Shown in pieces: positions 22,919 through 35,755 of a stretch of DNA of 64,000 nucleotides. The position numbers were made by a program, and so were the translations under genes. Source of the stretch: Mangifera indica (lineage: Eukaryota > Streptophyta > Magnoliopsida > Sapindales > Anacardiaceae); assembly GCF_011075055.1 (NCBI RefSeq), contig NW_025401101.1, positions 372,001 through 436,000 on the forward strand. The letters run 5' to 3'. The notes under the pieces are model-generated. The model was not told the DNA's origin. It worked only from the letters and a program-made list of their open reading frames with translations, and searched no databases. Every line of letters begins with the position of its first letter. Positions within the stretch are counted from its first letter, which is position 1.

Positions 22919-24515
22919 CTTCTCAGCCAATATCACTTTTGTTAGTTGAAGAGACCATTCTTGCTCTATGGTAAATACAAAATGAGCAACAATTAATTTT
23001 CTCAAAAGATAGTTTCATCACCAACACTATTAAGCCTGTCCTAAAGTCACACCATGTGAAAAACATGAAATGGGGGATAAAAGAAAAGATCTATATAAAT
23101 AACACACCACCAATAACATAATGCCAGGAAAAAGTACATCATATAAGTGGTGCAGCTGGAAGAATGAATAATAAAAACACATAACCATTGGCATTTATGC
23201 AATATACAAAAAAATTGAACATAATAAAAGATTGTAAAAGTTCTTTCTTAAGAAGACCAATTCACCAACCAATGAGAACCAATAGATTCATAATAGGGTA
23301 TTATCAATTACATTTTCATTACTAGCCCACCCTCATTTAAGTATAATAGTATATGTCAATCCAATATCTATTTTAGTGGCTATCTCCTTGTGTTAGGGTA
23401 CATCTCAGTGACCTTTTCTACAAGTTGTTAATAGTTGTGTAGATATAAGAACAACAACCACAGTTATAAGAACTTATATGATTTATAAAATAAACCATGC
23501 AAATTGACAACAATAAAATTTTCAAGTATATGACCCAACATCCCCTTACCAGGAAAAAAATTAGAAGTATAATAATTAAAGTATATATATAAGATATTAC
23601 CATTTATAAGTAGTTGTTGCATGCTTTTGAAATCTTTGAAGAGCTGTAAAGATAGATTTTCCATAGCCTTAGAAGCAACAGATCCCTTGAGTCTTGTGAG
23701 AGAAATGGAGATTAGAGGCATCCCTTTCGATTTTTGGGCCACTAATCTTGCACTTGCAACATCTGGAGCACAGTGAACAGTAAGTAGCATCAAAAGTTTT
23801 TCTCTATTAGAGAGTCTCAAGGTTTCTTCTGTCTGAATCACTAACTTGGTAACTACCTCAAAATAAAACACCCTAATTTATCATTATAGTTAATAGCAGA
23901 AAGATAATGATAACTTTGAATTTTGATTACCATCTGAGTCTGAAAATCCCTCCAGAACAAGCTTGACATCTTCAGATTTAATGGACGAGACAACATAGTC
24001 AATGAACTCAGACCACGAGCCCCCTACTCCAATTTCATCCCTCTGCAAATATGATCAGGAAAAGTAAAATAAAGCATCATATTCATAATCTAAACCTAAT
24101 AAACCCAACACTTGAAAATGCTTCAATGATCCACTAGCTATTCACTTAAACCAAACAGAACCTGCCATATACCCAGCAACAACACAGTGCCGATCCCTAA
24201 AACAAATTCAATGCTAAGGATTTCAGTCATATAAAGTTTCCTCTTGCTTAAAAATTCAATGCTAACCAAATATAGGGATTCCTTAACCTTTAAAAAAAAA
24301 AAAAACAGAGGAAGATTACATACCATGTCCTCAAGCTGCAACACGGAGCGTTTAGCCTCCCAAGTACTGGAGTGAAAATCGGTGGCATGGATAAATAGGT
24401 TAGAGGAATCAGGAGCGAAGACATGGAACAAGAACCGAATCACTCGACCTGAACCCGAGCCAGCCCACTCAATTTTCGGTTCTCCAAATATAGGTGCGAA
24501 ATTATCCAACTCCAT
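22919..24515 (-). CDS. Exons 1-4 of an XRCC4/XLF/PAXX-like gene (307 aa in total)
   Basis: Exons: 1 at 24515-24324, 2 at 24042-23931, 3 at 23852-23601, 4 at 22965-22919, all with GT-AG borders; lengths 192, 112, 252 and 47 keep frame. Residues 1-64 include RVIRFLFHVFAPDSSNLFIH, then DFHSSTWEAKRSVLQLEDM; 65-101 include GSWSEFIDYVVSSIKSEDV, then KLVLEG; 102-185 include GMPLISISLTRLKGS and FKDFKSMQQLL; 186-201 begin a coiled coil (QEWSLQLTKVILAEK) that continues into exon 5. A beta-rich head with a W.A....L motif, a strand ending in a helix, a long coiled coil and a short basic tail is the plan of XRCC4, XLF and PAXX, which brace DNA ends and bind Ku in non-homologous end joining in the nucleus. 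The resemblance is architectural, judged by eye. An in-frame upstream ATG at 24566 would add 17 residues. A MULE begins 169 bp upstream of ATG 24515. Confidence 0.65.
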
Positions 24516-24683
24516 CGCCCTTCTCCTGTGTTTGCCTATCTGGTTGCCGAAAAGATGAAAGAACAAAACAAGAAGACGGAATGAAACTTACAGCAGAAGG
24601 ACAAAAAAGGATTGGGCTTTAAGGCTCCCCTGAGGTATAATCAAGCTACTAAAATTTCCCTGAATTTTCATATATAACAAAAA
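24516..24683 (-). promoter_or_regulatory. Leader and proximal promoter remnant of the XRCC4/XLF/PAXX-like gene
   Basis: Only 168 bases separate the start codon from the MULE. The last nine, taacaaaaa (24675-24683), are the MULE target duplication. I see no convincing TATA box. If the gene is expressed, its transcription probably starts here or within the element. Confidence 0.4.
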
Positions 24684-25689
24684 AGGAAATCAAAATTACC
24701 CCAAAATTAAGGGGGCAAAAAAAACTACCCCTGTATTTGAGTTTTAAACTAAAATGCCCTAAATTCTTGCAGAGACGAAAATGCCCCTCATAACAAAATT
24801 GAAGAAAATGATGCGTTTAGGTGTCAAACACACAAAAACAACAAATTCAAACACACGTTTCATGCAGTCGACACCTTCGAATTTCTCAAGCGATTTTTAC
24901 GACATTTCTGATGACGAAAATGGACAAAAAGGTTAGTAAAACAATCTTTGTCATCTCTTTATGCATTTTGGTTCAAGATTTACTTGATTTGATATGAAAT
25001 TTGCATGTTTAGCGTTAGGGTTCTAATTTGAAAAAGTTAATGAAATTATTTGATTTTTTGCTGATTTTGATAAATTTCATCAGGGCTTTTGCATTAAATT
25101 AGGTGTAGAGTTGATTGTTGTTGAAATGACATTTAAAAAACAAAATTTGGGAGGTAAAATGTAACCACATGAATTCGACAGTGACCATGGAAATTCATAT
25201 GGTGAGATTTGTTGGAGGCGGGGAGGTTTTGTGCATTTTTCAAACTTCATGGACCAAACGAGGTCGTGTGGTTGGGGGTAAAAATGCAAGTTTTAATCAT
25301 GTGGTGGGGTGAAAGTAAATTCAAAAAGTTGGTTGACACGCGAAGGGACAGTCAACCACATGAATTCGTGCGGTTGATAGGCGAATTTGTGTGGTTGACA
25401 CGTGAATTCGCATGGTAGGGGGTAAAATGCAGTTTTCCAAAGTTATCTACCATGCAAATTCACGTGGTTGGATTTAGGGGGTAGAATGATGTTACGCAAA
25501 ATTTTAGGGTTTTTGTATTTTTCATATAAGGGGCAAATTTAAATTTACGCATTTTATGGTTTTTTGACGTGTAAAATTCAAATTTGATATTTGTTTTTTT
25601 GAATAAGGCCTATATGTTCAGAATTGAATAATTTATAATATAAAATTGATATAAATTTAATATAATTGTAATTTAATTTTGATAAAGGC

Positions 25690-28600
25690 AAGGATGAAAT
25701 GTGATTTCCTATCGAAAAATACTTTAAGGCTCAAGTTACTACACGTTGTGATAGAAATTTGGGAGTCATGATCAAAAAATTATTAACAGAGAGGCAATTA
25801 CAAATTTTCCAATGTACTTATTTTGGATACTTCATAGACTTGATGGATAGTCGATTTAGTAGGGTTCTAATACACTCCTTCATCCTTAGAACGGTAAATA
25901 AAATGACCTTGAGAGAGGAGTTATGGTTTCGAGTTAATGATGTGGATGTAAAATTCAGTCAGTATGAGTTTGCCATTATGACAGGCCTTCAATTCAGTAT
26001 ATGGTAGATATTGATATCTATATTCCATCGAAGGCTATAGATCGGATCCTCTAGACATATTTTCACAGGTGTAAGTCAGTTGCATATGCTGATCTGAGTC
26101 ATATTTTCCAGTAGAAGTCATGGGGGGAGGACGACATTGATGCAATAAAGTTAGCATTGTTGTTTTATCTTTACATGGGGTTATTAGAGAGTGATTTAAG
26201 GAAAACAATTCCCTAAAAGATACTGTAATTGGCTAATCATCTTGATGGGTTTAATGCATACCCATAAGGAGTACGGGTGTGGCAAATGACATATCGCTCT
26301 ATATGTAAAATATCTCCTGAATTTCTATAGATTTCGGCTCGAAAAAGAAGAAAGAAAACCAGCTTAAATAGTATGGTATCATGAGATTTCCACTAGCATT
26401 TCAAGTAATTATGGCATTTATTAATTTAAAAAAATTGTGATTAAAATAGAATTGATTTAATACGATTGTAAATATATACAATAACCAATTTAAGTTAAAA
26501 TTACAGTTTTGGATATACGAGACATTGGACTCGCTATATCGATGGGTAGATATCTCACTAGTTTTAGGAGTTGCCCAAATGTTGAGATGACACACAAAAG
26601 ATATCCCAAGATGAGATTTTATCTCAACTATCTTTACCAGAGATGTAGTAAGTATTAATTTGTTATTAATTAACATATGCATAAACTATAATAACAAAGT
26701 GCCCTTAAAAAAAATTTACAAGATGATGTTAATTTCTCACTAGTTTTATCTCCAGAAGAGAAAGGTACAGACTAATAGAGAAAGGTAGGATGTTAGATAG
26801 TCAATCTTTTTCGTCCACATCACCTTTGGCGTTGTCTAGAGATGTATCATTGGGTCCTCCTAATGTTACTTCTTCGATTATTGCTCATCCTCTTATCGAG
26901 GCTCTTATACAGCCTCCTGTCACCAAGCCTTGTCTGATCAATGACCCTATTACAACCCTTATCGATGAGCACATATCATCGGAGCCCATGCCTTTACTCT
27001 CTACCACTAAACATACGTTAGACGATCCTCCTATCAGTGGACCAGATTTCTCCATTCATTATTTTGATGTTGTATTAGCTCGATGGGAAAATCTTATCTT
27101 AGATCGATTCACTAGTATGAAGGCCAGAATAAAGGATAGGTTTAATCAGATTGAGGATAGGATGACTCGTATGAAGGATAGACTGAGTCATATAGAGGAT
27201 ATGTGATTTGTACAGAGGAGACACGATCTCATCACCACACAAATACTAGTCGATAGGTAAAAAAGTTAATAATTTACTAGATATTTCATCTATTTATATA
27301 TGCAACCATATAAACCCTACAATAATTGAATATGTTGTTACAGTCTTCTCGTGACGATGGTGACAAACTATAGAGAGAAGGTCCGACATTATCATTTCCA
27401 CCTGTTGTCGATATGAATGCTAAACTTTCTTAGTTTATTGGAAATAGTACTTTAGAAATATTTTTAGTCTTTTGTTAACTTGTGAATGTTGATATTATTA
27501 TGGTGTCAGTTGTTTGATGAGGGACCATCCAGAAAGGATTTTATATTGACTTTTGATATAGGAGATGACATATCATCGCATAAAGTTTTTCCGACGACAC
27601 CTTCTATAATGGTTCAGGAAATTATAACGTCGTTTGTAAATGTTATATTTAAATTCAACAATTGTTGATTAATTACCTGTTAACGAGTTTCTGTCGACAT
27701 TGTCATAGAGGTCTGCCATTTCTGAGGCTGTACTGATGGGGAATCCAGAGATGACATTGACTCTAAAAAAATATGTATGTATATTATCGATTGTACACCT
27801 ACTAATCTCGATAAACGTAACTCTTTGATTAAGCAATGTAAATTGTTAATACTGTTACAAGATATCGGTGATGATGGGTTACCCCACACAGTCTCCCCGT
27901 CAACACCTTTTGTGATGATTCTAGTAAATATAATATTGACTATTAATATTATATCTCATTTATACATTCGATTATCAATTTTCTCTCAACTCATTACTAT
28001 CAACATTATAACAACAACCTGACATTTCTGAAGCTACACCAATGGAAGATCTCGTGATGACATCGACTCCAAAAGTAGATGTACATATACTATTAACTGT
28101 ACACATTCTAATATTGTAATATTATGATTCTTTATTAACTCGTTATTGTCGATATTGTGATAGTGTCCTAGTGTTGAGAAGGCCACGTCAAGAAGGGATC
28201 CCATTATGATATTTGTTTTGACTTTAGAGGTATGTATATTGTTAACTGTATACTTTATAATTTTTGTTAAATAGTTTAATTTACTAATATGAAATGTTAA
28301 TATTGTCATAGGATATCACTGACAATGACGATGGATCACCCCATGAGGATGCCCCATTATCACCTTGTGCGAAGATTGAGGTAAAATGTTGGATTAACCA
28401 CTGTAAATTGCTGCTTTTGTTAATATCAATTGTCATTTACCCTTGATTTATTGTTACAATAGGATCTCTGTTTGGTCTATCTCAACGCACCGAGCAAGGG
28501 AAAACAGGTGATCGATATTGTCTCTCAGGATGACAAGGTCATTGATGATATGGTTGAGCTCCCTATACAAGGAGATCTCATTTAGGTTATTAAATTTTCA

Positions 28601-29809
28601 AAAAATTTAATAAGTATGACTGAAAAAATATTATTCATTTACTTAATTGATGTATTTAACTATAACCGGTCTCAAAAGATAATATAGTCAACCTAACTTT
28701 ACTTGTCGATTCTTCGACCATGACTTTTGTCTTATAGAAGGTATTCAAAAGTTTATAAAAATCTCACGAGTTAATGTAATTTTAAATGATGTATTATTTG
28801 TTGTGTTATAGTATTTTTGCACAGTTCGTGGTAGAATCATCAAGAAGAGATAACTCATTTGTAGCTCATACACAAATCCCTTGAAACCACAGATCCAACG
28901 GTCGAGACCGATTGTTTTATTATTGAGTACTGAGCATAAGAAAATTTTCAAGAAATGATATTTAGAACCAAATCTATTCGAGAAATGTCATGTATACGAC
29001 ATAGAAAAAAGGACCAAAATTACCTTCTGGGGTACACTCAAAGACACATCCGAATGGTTGTCTGATGAGGTAAGTTCACTTGATCAATTAATTTTGTTTT
29101 TATTATAGAAGATCATTCAGGTGCGTGATAATGTTATATTTTCTATTTTTATAGCATGTAGATTTGTTTTTGGGATTATTACGTTGACGACAACATGATG
29201 ATACTGCGAATGTTTGTCAAAATTGGATGACAGTTTTGACTTGTTTTATTAGACACATCCCTCATGAGTATGTCGCATGGATGAAAGATCAATATAACTA
29301 CCAGTTTCCTTCACTCTTCACACGACTGGTAGATGTTGATTTTCCACCTGATTTATATTTGCAATGGGGTGTGATCGATGAGGTCAGTATTCAAATCTCA
29401 ATTATTTTTCAAGAAATATTGAATTATGGTCTAATATATGTATTTTATCACTGTGTGCAGGTTTTTATCCTAAAAAAATCGATAATGCACATTAGGTAAC
29501 AGGGATCTTGGATTTAAAGGAGTGGAAGATTACAGTTTACGACTTGTTACATAATTTTACTGCTAACCCAAAACTATTTAGATGACAGATGTTACGGTAT
29601 ACATCGATGATATCACATTTGCTAGCTACGACATCATTTTGGTCTTACACGGGATGATCCATTTGCATTGCATAGGATGGTGGATATACCGTAGCAGAGC
29701 CCCTTTAGGTGATTGTGGTGTGTTCATGTTACGATACATTGAGTGTTTGACACTTCGTCGATCATTATCTTTGAAGGGGAGGACTCGTTACACCTATGCA
29801 CGCGTTTAG
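25690..29809 (+). pseudogene. DUF1985 / Ulp1-like cysteine protease gene of the MULE
   Basis: The 5' part encodes a DUF1985-like domain: LTERQLQIFQCTYFGYFIDL, then EELWFRVNDVDVKFSQYEFA (to 26007), and in other frames WGEDDIDAIKLALLFYLYMG near 26115-26175. A middle frame (26790-27206) ends in a repeated coiled-coil stretch (RIKDRFNQIEDRMTRMKDRL). A run of repeated exon-like units follows (27480-28380). The 3' part is a C48-type protease: His in IDNAH (29490-29492), VTGILDLKEWKITVYD with the likely catalytic Asp, and the Cys in PLGDCGVFMLRYIECL (29714-29716). The Trp after the His is now a TAG stop (29493-29495), and the Cys lies in a different frame, so it is dead. Family members cleave SUMO-like modifiers. 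Confidence 0.8.
27480..28380 (+). repeat. Degenerate tandem units in the MULE protease gene
   Basis: The block at 27708-27800 (ccatttctgaggctgtactg, a gatgacattgactc motif, then an atgtatattat..attgtacacc tail) recurs at 28019-28110 (gacatttctgaagctacacc, gatgacatcgactcc, atgtacatatactattaactgtacac). A related tail is at 28228-28255. Further copies of a gatat..gatgatgg...cacc motif occur near 27860 and 28310. Spacing is about 300 bases. This looks like duplication of an exon with its intron. Confidence 0.55.
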
Positions 29810-30239
29810 GCACACAACTATTTTTTCGGGACATTGATTGACAATGATATTATATCTCATTTGTATATGTATATATGTTTATTCACTTATATGTTTTATG
29901 TGTTAGTATATCCATATATTGGTTCATTTATATGTGTTTGTGTTTTATATAATTACTATAAATGACAAGTATAATGAACAAAAAAGAACTGAAAATGGAC
30001 ATATGAAATCAATATAGACATATATAACGATTACTAGTCAAAATTTTATAGATACATTAACAAAAACAATAACAAATTTTAAAGATAATATATTATAATC
30101 AGAAATTGTATATATGAAGTAACAATTATAATCATAACATTTATATAAAAATATATTACAATCACAAATATTATAATTAAAGTAACAAGTACAATGACAA
30201 CATTTATATCAAAATTAACAAGTATAATTACAAATGTAA

Positions 30240-32798
30240 TTATCTTCCATATTTCTTTTTTCTCCCTAAACTTGATGGTACAAAACTAGGTATTAGAATA
30301 GGACTCTTGCAATTCTGTCTCGTATGTCCAAGTTTGTGACATCGATTAACAATCTCTCCTTGGGAAGGATATCTATTTTTATTTGTTGGACGCCTCACAC
30401 GACGACAATGCACGAATGATGGATGGATAACACTTACCTCCTTTGGATAGATCTATTTCGATTGATCTCCTAATGAATTGACAACCTCCGCGTAGACTGT
30501 ACGATAAAAAGTGATGTTGTAGTATGGATGCACCTATTGAATGCAAGTGGCGAGCAAGGAATCTATGATAGTTGAAATTTTCTACAAGTACATGTCTGCT
30601 CTGTAAGGTCAACCATGACATCATATTGGCCACAACCAAGAACCTGATATCGTTCAAATGTTATAGCATGCACCTCCAAGTTTGAAAACTTTCACACACA
30701 TTTGACAATATTTTCCTCAACCAAATATGTTACTAGGCTGGTGCAAGTATCTGCAAATTATATAAATACAAACAGATATAGTGAGTAATTAAGTATAAGT
30801 TTATAGACACACATTTATAACATGTTATAACATTAAATATATACTTGCATGATTTCTTTTTTCATAAAATTATCACTGCAATGTACCTTTGATGAACTCA
30901 ATTAGCATAATAATAGATAAACCTCGAGCATGTCTGACTAGTGCATTAAACGACTCAGCGATATCGATAGTCATTATACTATATTTATGTCCTAGAAAAT
31001 ATACACATGCCTATTAATCGAAACCTACCTCACATAGGTATACGGATGCATTAGGGTGCATACAGGAAATGACTTCATTACCTCTTGGAATTCATATTCC
31101 ATGTACGTCTTAGCTGTTTCCAATACATCCACACGACTTTTACATTCTTCTTGTACTTGGATCACATGTTACAATGAAAGTGATGACAACAATAACCATG
31201 GTGCATACCAGGGAATACTTTAGCCATTGTAGAAAATATACTGATATGTCGATCTAAAATCATGGCTAAATGAGGTACCTTACCAAAACAATCTCGTAAC
31301 TTTGTTCGAAACCAACACCATATGTCATGGTATTCCTTGGGACCAATGCCAAAAACTAATGGGTATATCTGATTATTACCATTTAATGTGACAACGATAA
31401 ATAGTTGACCCAGATATCTACACTTTAAGAAGGCAGCATCAATACAAATGACTGATCAAATATGTTGTTGGAATACATGGATACTACAACCCAATGTCAT
31501 GTAAAAGTATTTAAATCATTTCTGCTCATCTGTTAGTGTATGTGTCACAATTCCCGGATTATAACGAATAAATTATAACAATACTCTGGTAGTAACATAA
31601 ATGACTCTTTTAGTGTGCCCTTCAATGATTGAAGTACCAAATTTCTCGCCCACTATGCTTGTGCTATGATATATCAATTTTATATCGGTCAATGATATCT
31701 GCAATGATTTTCCTTTGGTCAATAAACACGATTAACTACTATAAATTTGGTTCCCAAAATCTGTCCTAAAGCTTGGGTGCTTGCTTATCTATGATGAGGT
31801 AATATCTGGTCTCTAGAACATGTGTGATGACTATCTAAACGGCGTAATTCAAAACTATCATTTTCTCTCACCCTAATTGCTTGTGCACACCATTTACATT
31901 TTTCGTGAACACATTTAACCACCTATCTGCATGTGTCTGACTCGTCCACTGCAAACTATTATCCTCTCTGAAAAACATCTTCACATATCACATCAATGAC
32001 ATATTGTTTACTTGAAAATAATGTATCAACTTTTGGAGAATCATTATTGCTTGACACTCTTAGGCTTCTAGATGTAGATGGCTAGTAAGGAAAAAGTGGT
32101 AACCAATAAAATGCATCAATATGAACATTCTTAACATCAGGATTTGTTTTTAGAAAACTACTTTTATCTCCGATATCTTAATTAACATATGTCTTCTCTT
32201 TAACCTTCGATTCCTCGACTGGAATATCATGCACAACTTTTCCATCAAATTCACTCCACTTTGAAAATTTTTCTTTGTAGCCATTAAAAAATTTTTTTGC
32301 ACGATACAATGCATCAACATCAATATCATTTAAATACGTAAAATCTTTCTTTGAAAATTCTTGTTTTAGATTGATCTCGATATTTTGAATCTCTTCTATA
32401 CCAACAGTTTGATTTTCTAGATAACTACTCAGCTCACCACCTTGTAAACCCTTATATGCTTGTTGAGCCTCATAACTATTATTATTAATTGTAGTTGTTA
32501 CAAAAACTAGAATACATTCTTTGAAGAGGTTAGACAAACCGTTAAGAACCTCAACTTCTTTATCATTCGCAATTTCTACTTGAATGTCGTCTTCAAGATG
32601 CTTTCGTTTTATACTTTACTGAATGTTAAATATCCTTTGATCTATAATGCACTTGTCACTCACCATTTGGATTAATTCTTTGAATGTTGTGTGTTCTGGA
32701 ATTTTACTCAATTTTCTATTATCTCCAACATATTTTATAATATTGTTACCCTTTTTTATCCATTTCCCTTTGTATTTAATTGAAGTATATCTAGCCAT
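30240..32798 (-). pseudogene. MULE transposase
   Basis: The start at 32798 encodes a MARYTSIKYKGKWIKKGN-type N-terminus; an acidic linker follows (32537-32178). The catalytic region includes LGQLFIVVTLNGNNQIYPLV, IGPKEYHDMWCWFRTKLRD and MAKVFPGMHHGYCCHH (about 31420-31180), then IDIAESFNALVRHARGLSI (30970-30915). A SWIM zinc finger begins LTEQTCTCRKFQL (about 30605-30570), and a C-terminal knuckle RCHKLGHTRQNC is followed by a stop at 30240. Stops and frameshifts occur throughout, including a one-base shift in the SWIM finger. It would have been about 850 residues. Confidence 0.9.
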
Positions 32799-32990
32799 TT
32801 AGATTAATCTTATAATAAAATATATAATCAACATAAATAATATGACTGAAAATACTATTTATATATTTCTATTGCACAATTATACCTATTTCATAATTCA
32901 ATTATATATTATGACTATTAATATATGGTTTTTTTCTCCCTCAGATATATTAAAAATGAAAAAAGATATATGACTTATATAGAAATAAAG

Positions 32991-33258
32991 GAAGAGTAGC
33001 TTTGGTATTATTTTGGGGTATTTTTGTTTAAATCCCTTTAAAATAAAGGTATTTTGTTTAAACCTCAAAATTAAGGGGTAAATTTGTTTATTACCCTTAA
33101 AAAAGGGGTAATTTAATTAAGAAGAGTAGTTTTGGTATTTTATAGGATATTTGAGGTATTTTCGTTTAAATCCTTTAATATATGAGTATTTTCATTTAAA
33201 TCCCAAAATTTGGGATAAATTTTTTATTACCCTAAGAAAAGGTAATTATTTTAATTTC
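32991..33258. repeat. Tandem duplication in the right MULE end
   Basis: Units 32991-33120 and 33121-33258 share the order gaagagtag.tttggta, gtttaaatcc, aaaatt..gg.taaattt, ttaccctaa, ggtaatt. The outer unit forms the terminal inverted repeat with 24684-24790. Confidence 0.7.
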
Positions 33259-33268
33259 CTAACAAAAA

Positions 33269-33969
33269 TCCACCTCCACATTCAACAAGAGATTTGGCCT
33301 TTTGACCTTTTGCAAGAAACATAGATTGAAAAAGCGGTCATCTGCATTTTACCTTAATAACTTATTCCTACCCAAGAATTTCGAAAATGATATTTTTCCA
33401 CCTCCATTCAAATTTTTTTATTTTTAATTAAATTAGTATTTAAAAAAATAAGAATAAAAAAGATTTTATTTTATTTTTTCTTATTCCTCTATTTCTCTTC
33501 TTCTTTCAACTCAATTACCAGTTTTTTCTTTATTTCCTTTATTTTTCCCTTTTTTCTTTCTCCCTCATCATTGCAACTTGATATCCTTCACTTGGTGTTA
33601 CCTCTTGAATTGTATGCTCATTCTTAGATCATCTCCATTAATAAATAATTAAAGTAAAAGCAAGAAAAAGTCTATAAAACTCATTTTCTTTCTTTCTTAA
33701 ACTTAAAAGGTGTAGGAGACATGTTAATCAACATTTAAAGTTAGAGAATCATGCTCGAAAGTCTAATAGAAATTAGTATAGTCAAGCCAAGTCAAACCAA
33801 TTTAACCAAAAATGACAATCCACAAAATACCTTTTTTCTGTTAGATTGGTTTTGATTGTTTGATGATTAAAGATTGTTCTTGATGATTGTGTTTGTTGAT
33901 TGGGGTTGATGGTGGTATTCCTACTACAAATTTAATGAAGTTTGGTTTGTTGTTTTTTTAGCTTATTCT
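33269..33969. other. Spacer between the MULE and the Copia LTR
   Basis: AT-rich with no coding character. Near 33353-33405 there is ataacttattcctacccaag, similar to the terminus of the MITE at 4681, but I cannot find a matching opposite end. Confidence 0.4.
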
Positions 33970-35755
33970 TGTAGGGTTTTAAGGTACCAAGAATCGGCAG
34001 TGCAATGGAATTGAAAATTTATAAAATCATACAATCTTAAAACCTTGACCAAGACCCCCGTTTTAAAACATATTTATCATCAATATATAAAACACTACAG
34101 GGTATTTTAGGGTTTATACATGCATTAGTGGCTCTTCGAAGTCTTTTTGTGGCAAAAAAACAAACGTTATCCAACCCTTGTGATGCGACACCTAAGTATC
34201 CATACAAAGCATTAACACGAGAGACTGTCAAGGAAGAAGGTTGCTAGGGCTTTTGTGTGTTGGACGGAAACATGTTCTCGATAGGAAGAGAGAAAAAGAT
34301 ACTTGGTTTTTCCGTGAATGCATGTGTATTATCTATGATAGATGTCTAACGCGAATAAAACACTTATATATATATAAGTGCACAAAGAATCCTACTTTAA
34401 TTATGATTCCAACTTTACACATGTTAAAATGACATGCATGGGTGGCACACAAGTGTGCTTCTTATGCATTTCCTTATTTGCACAATTGGCACATTTGGTG
34501 TTGCCCATACATATCTCCAAGCATACACAACTTGGACAATACATGTCTAGTCGTGACACACTTCCTTAAAGGATGGTATAGCCATGCCATGTTATGCATG
34601 GTCAACATCAACACCACCAAGTACATGTGGTTGTGTACTTTAGTTAAAGCATGATCAAACCAAGTCCTCTCAACCCATTAGGCAAACCTGATCCATCCGC
34701 GTCTTTCTCTTTTTTCTTAAACAACAAGACTATTACTAAATAATCCTTGCCTCTTGGTTTGAATCAACCCTTATATACGTGTTACCCATAAGCTTTTTAT
34801 CTAACCGATAGTATCTAAATTTAGGTTGAATTTAAAACATACTAAGATTGACTTCTAGCAAAGTGTCATGGCCACCCAAATGACATGGTGTCAGTTGACA
34901 TCTCTTAAACTCTTACAATATCACAGTTACATGCAAGTTAATATTTTCATTAACCAATATTTCTCAAGGCTGAGATATAAAAATATGTTTATTTTAGTAG
35001 TTCCTTTGTATGAACTAATGCATATTAATGACTTACATAGATAGGCTACAACCTTATCTTACTATGGTCATAGATTCAAGTAGTCATGAATGTCATTCAG
35101 TATTCTTATATGATGTATCTTCTCTTACGCCTATGAGTAACAAATCCTTTATTGATCAACCATAGCCTTCACGTATCTCATGATATAATTGTTCACTACC
35201 TTTATGATACCTCGGTACAATAGTACATTGGATAGTATCAAACTATACCAATCTTTATGCAAGACGGTCTTGTGAACTCAAGTCATATGATCACATGCAC
35301 GCATGGTGTTTAAAAGATTTATTCCATAGACACTAAAACAACCATTCATATAGATATCCTCTGGTGGGGTTAGTCTAATGAAGACATCTATAACATACAC
35401 CCATATGTTACACCAAAATGTCTATGAATAGCTTCGCTACGTGAGAATTGTTGCCACCTCTCGGTAGGGTCGCTAACATTATGATAATTTCATCATCATT
35501 ACATGTGCTCTTATTTATTGTAATGTCGAGATTACAAATATTTCTAGAATGGTCACTTAATGTATTCATAGGGTTCTCACAATTAGTCGTCTAATCCCCT
35601 TGTCATAGTTCTACCATTCTAAGGATATGTTATTCGCATAATAACATAAAAACGACACACATGAATTTAATAATAATAAATCTTTTATTAATTAATGAAA
35701 TAGAATTACATCCATAAATGTCAAATCAATTGGCTCTAGGGCATATACCCTAACA
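33970..35755 (-). repeat. 3' LTR of Copia element B (about 1.8 kb)
   Basis: It begins tgtagggtttt and ends accctaaca on the plus strand. It aligns along its length with the LTRs at 42250-43966 and 49890-51586, for example gcagt.caatggaatt near its left end and tggct.tagg near its right end. On the minus strand it starts right after the polypurine tract of the RNase H region. Short open frames inside it are chance. Confidence 0.8.

Larger units (their letters stand above)
24684..33259. mobile_element. Full-length MULE (8.6 kb) with transposase and DUF1985/Ulp1-like gene
   Basis: Perfect 9-base duplications taacaaaaa flank it (24675-24683 and 33260-33268). Its ends are degenerate inverted repeats starting (a)ggaaat.aaaat on both sides. 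The right end carries a tandem duplication (32991-33120 and 33121-33258). Inside, a transposase runs on the minus strand (30240-32798) and a DUF1985-plus-cysteine-protease gene on the plus strand (25690-29809), tail to tail. This pairing is known from Kaonashi-type MULEs, which carry ULP1-like genes. Both genes are broken, so the copy is not autonomous. One base at the left terminus is ambiguous. Confidence 0.85.

Noticed and set aside
24684..33259. CRISPR-like or phage-like system suggested by repeated units and a protease
   Set aside because: The repeats are exon duplications in a plant MULE; there is no array of equal repeats and spacers.
34241..34654. Short overlapping frames suggesting small genes
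   Set aside because: They lie inside a Copia LTR that aligns with two other LTRs.
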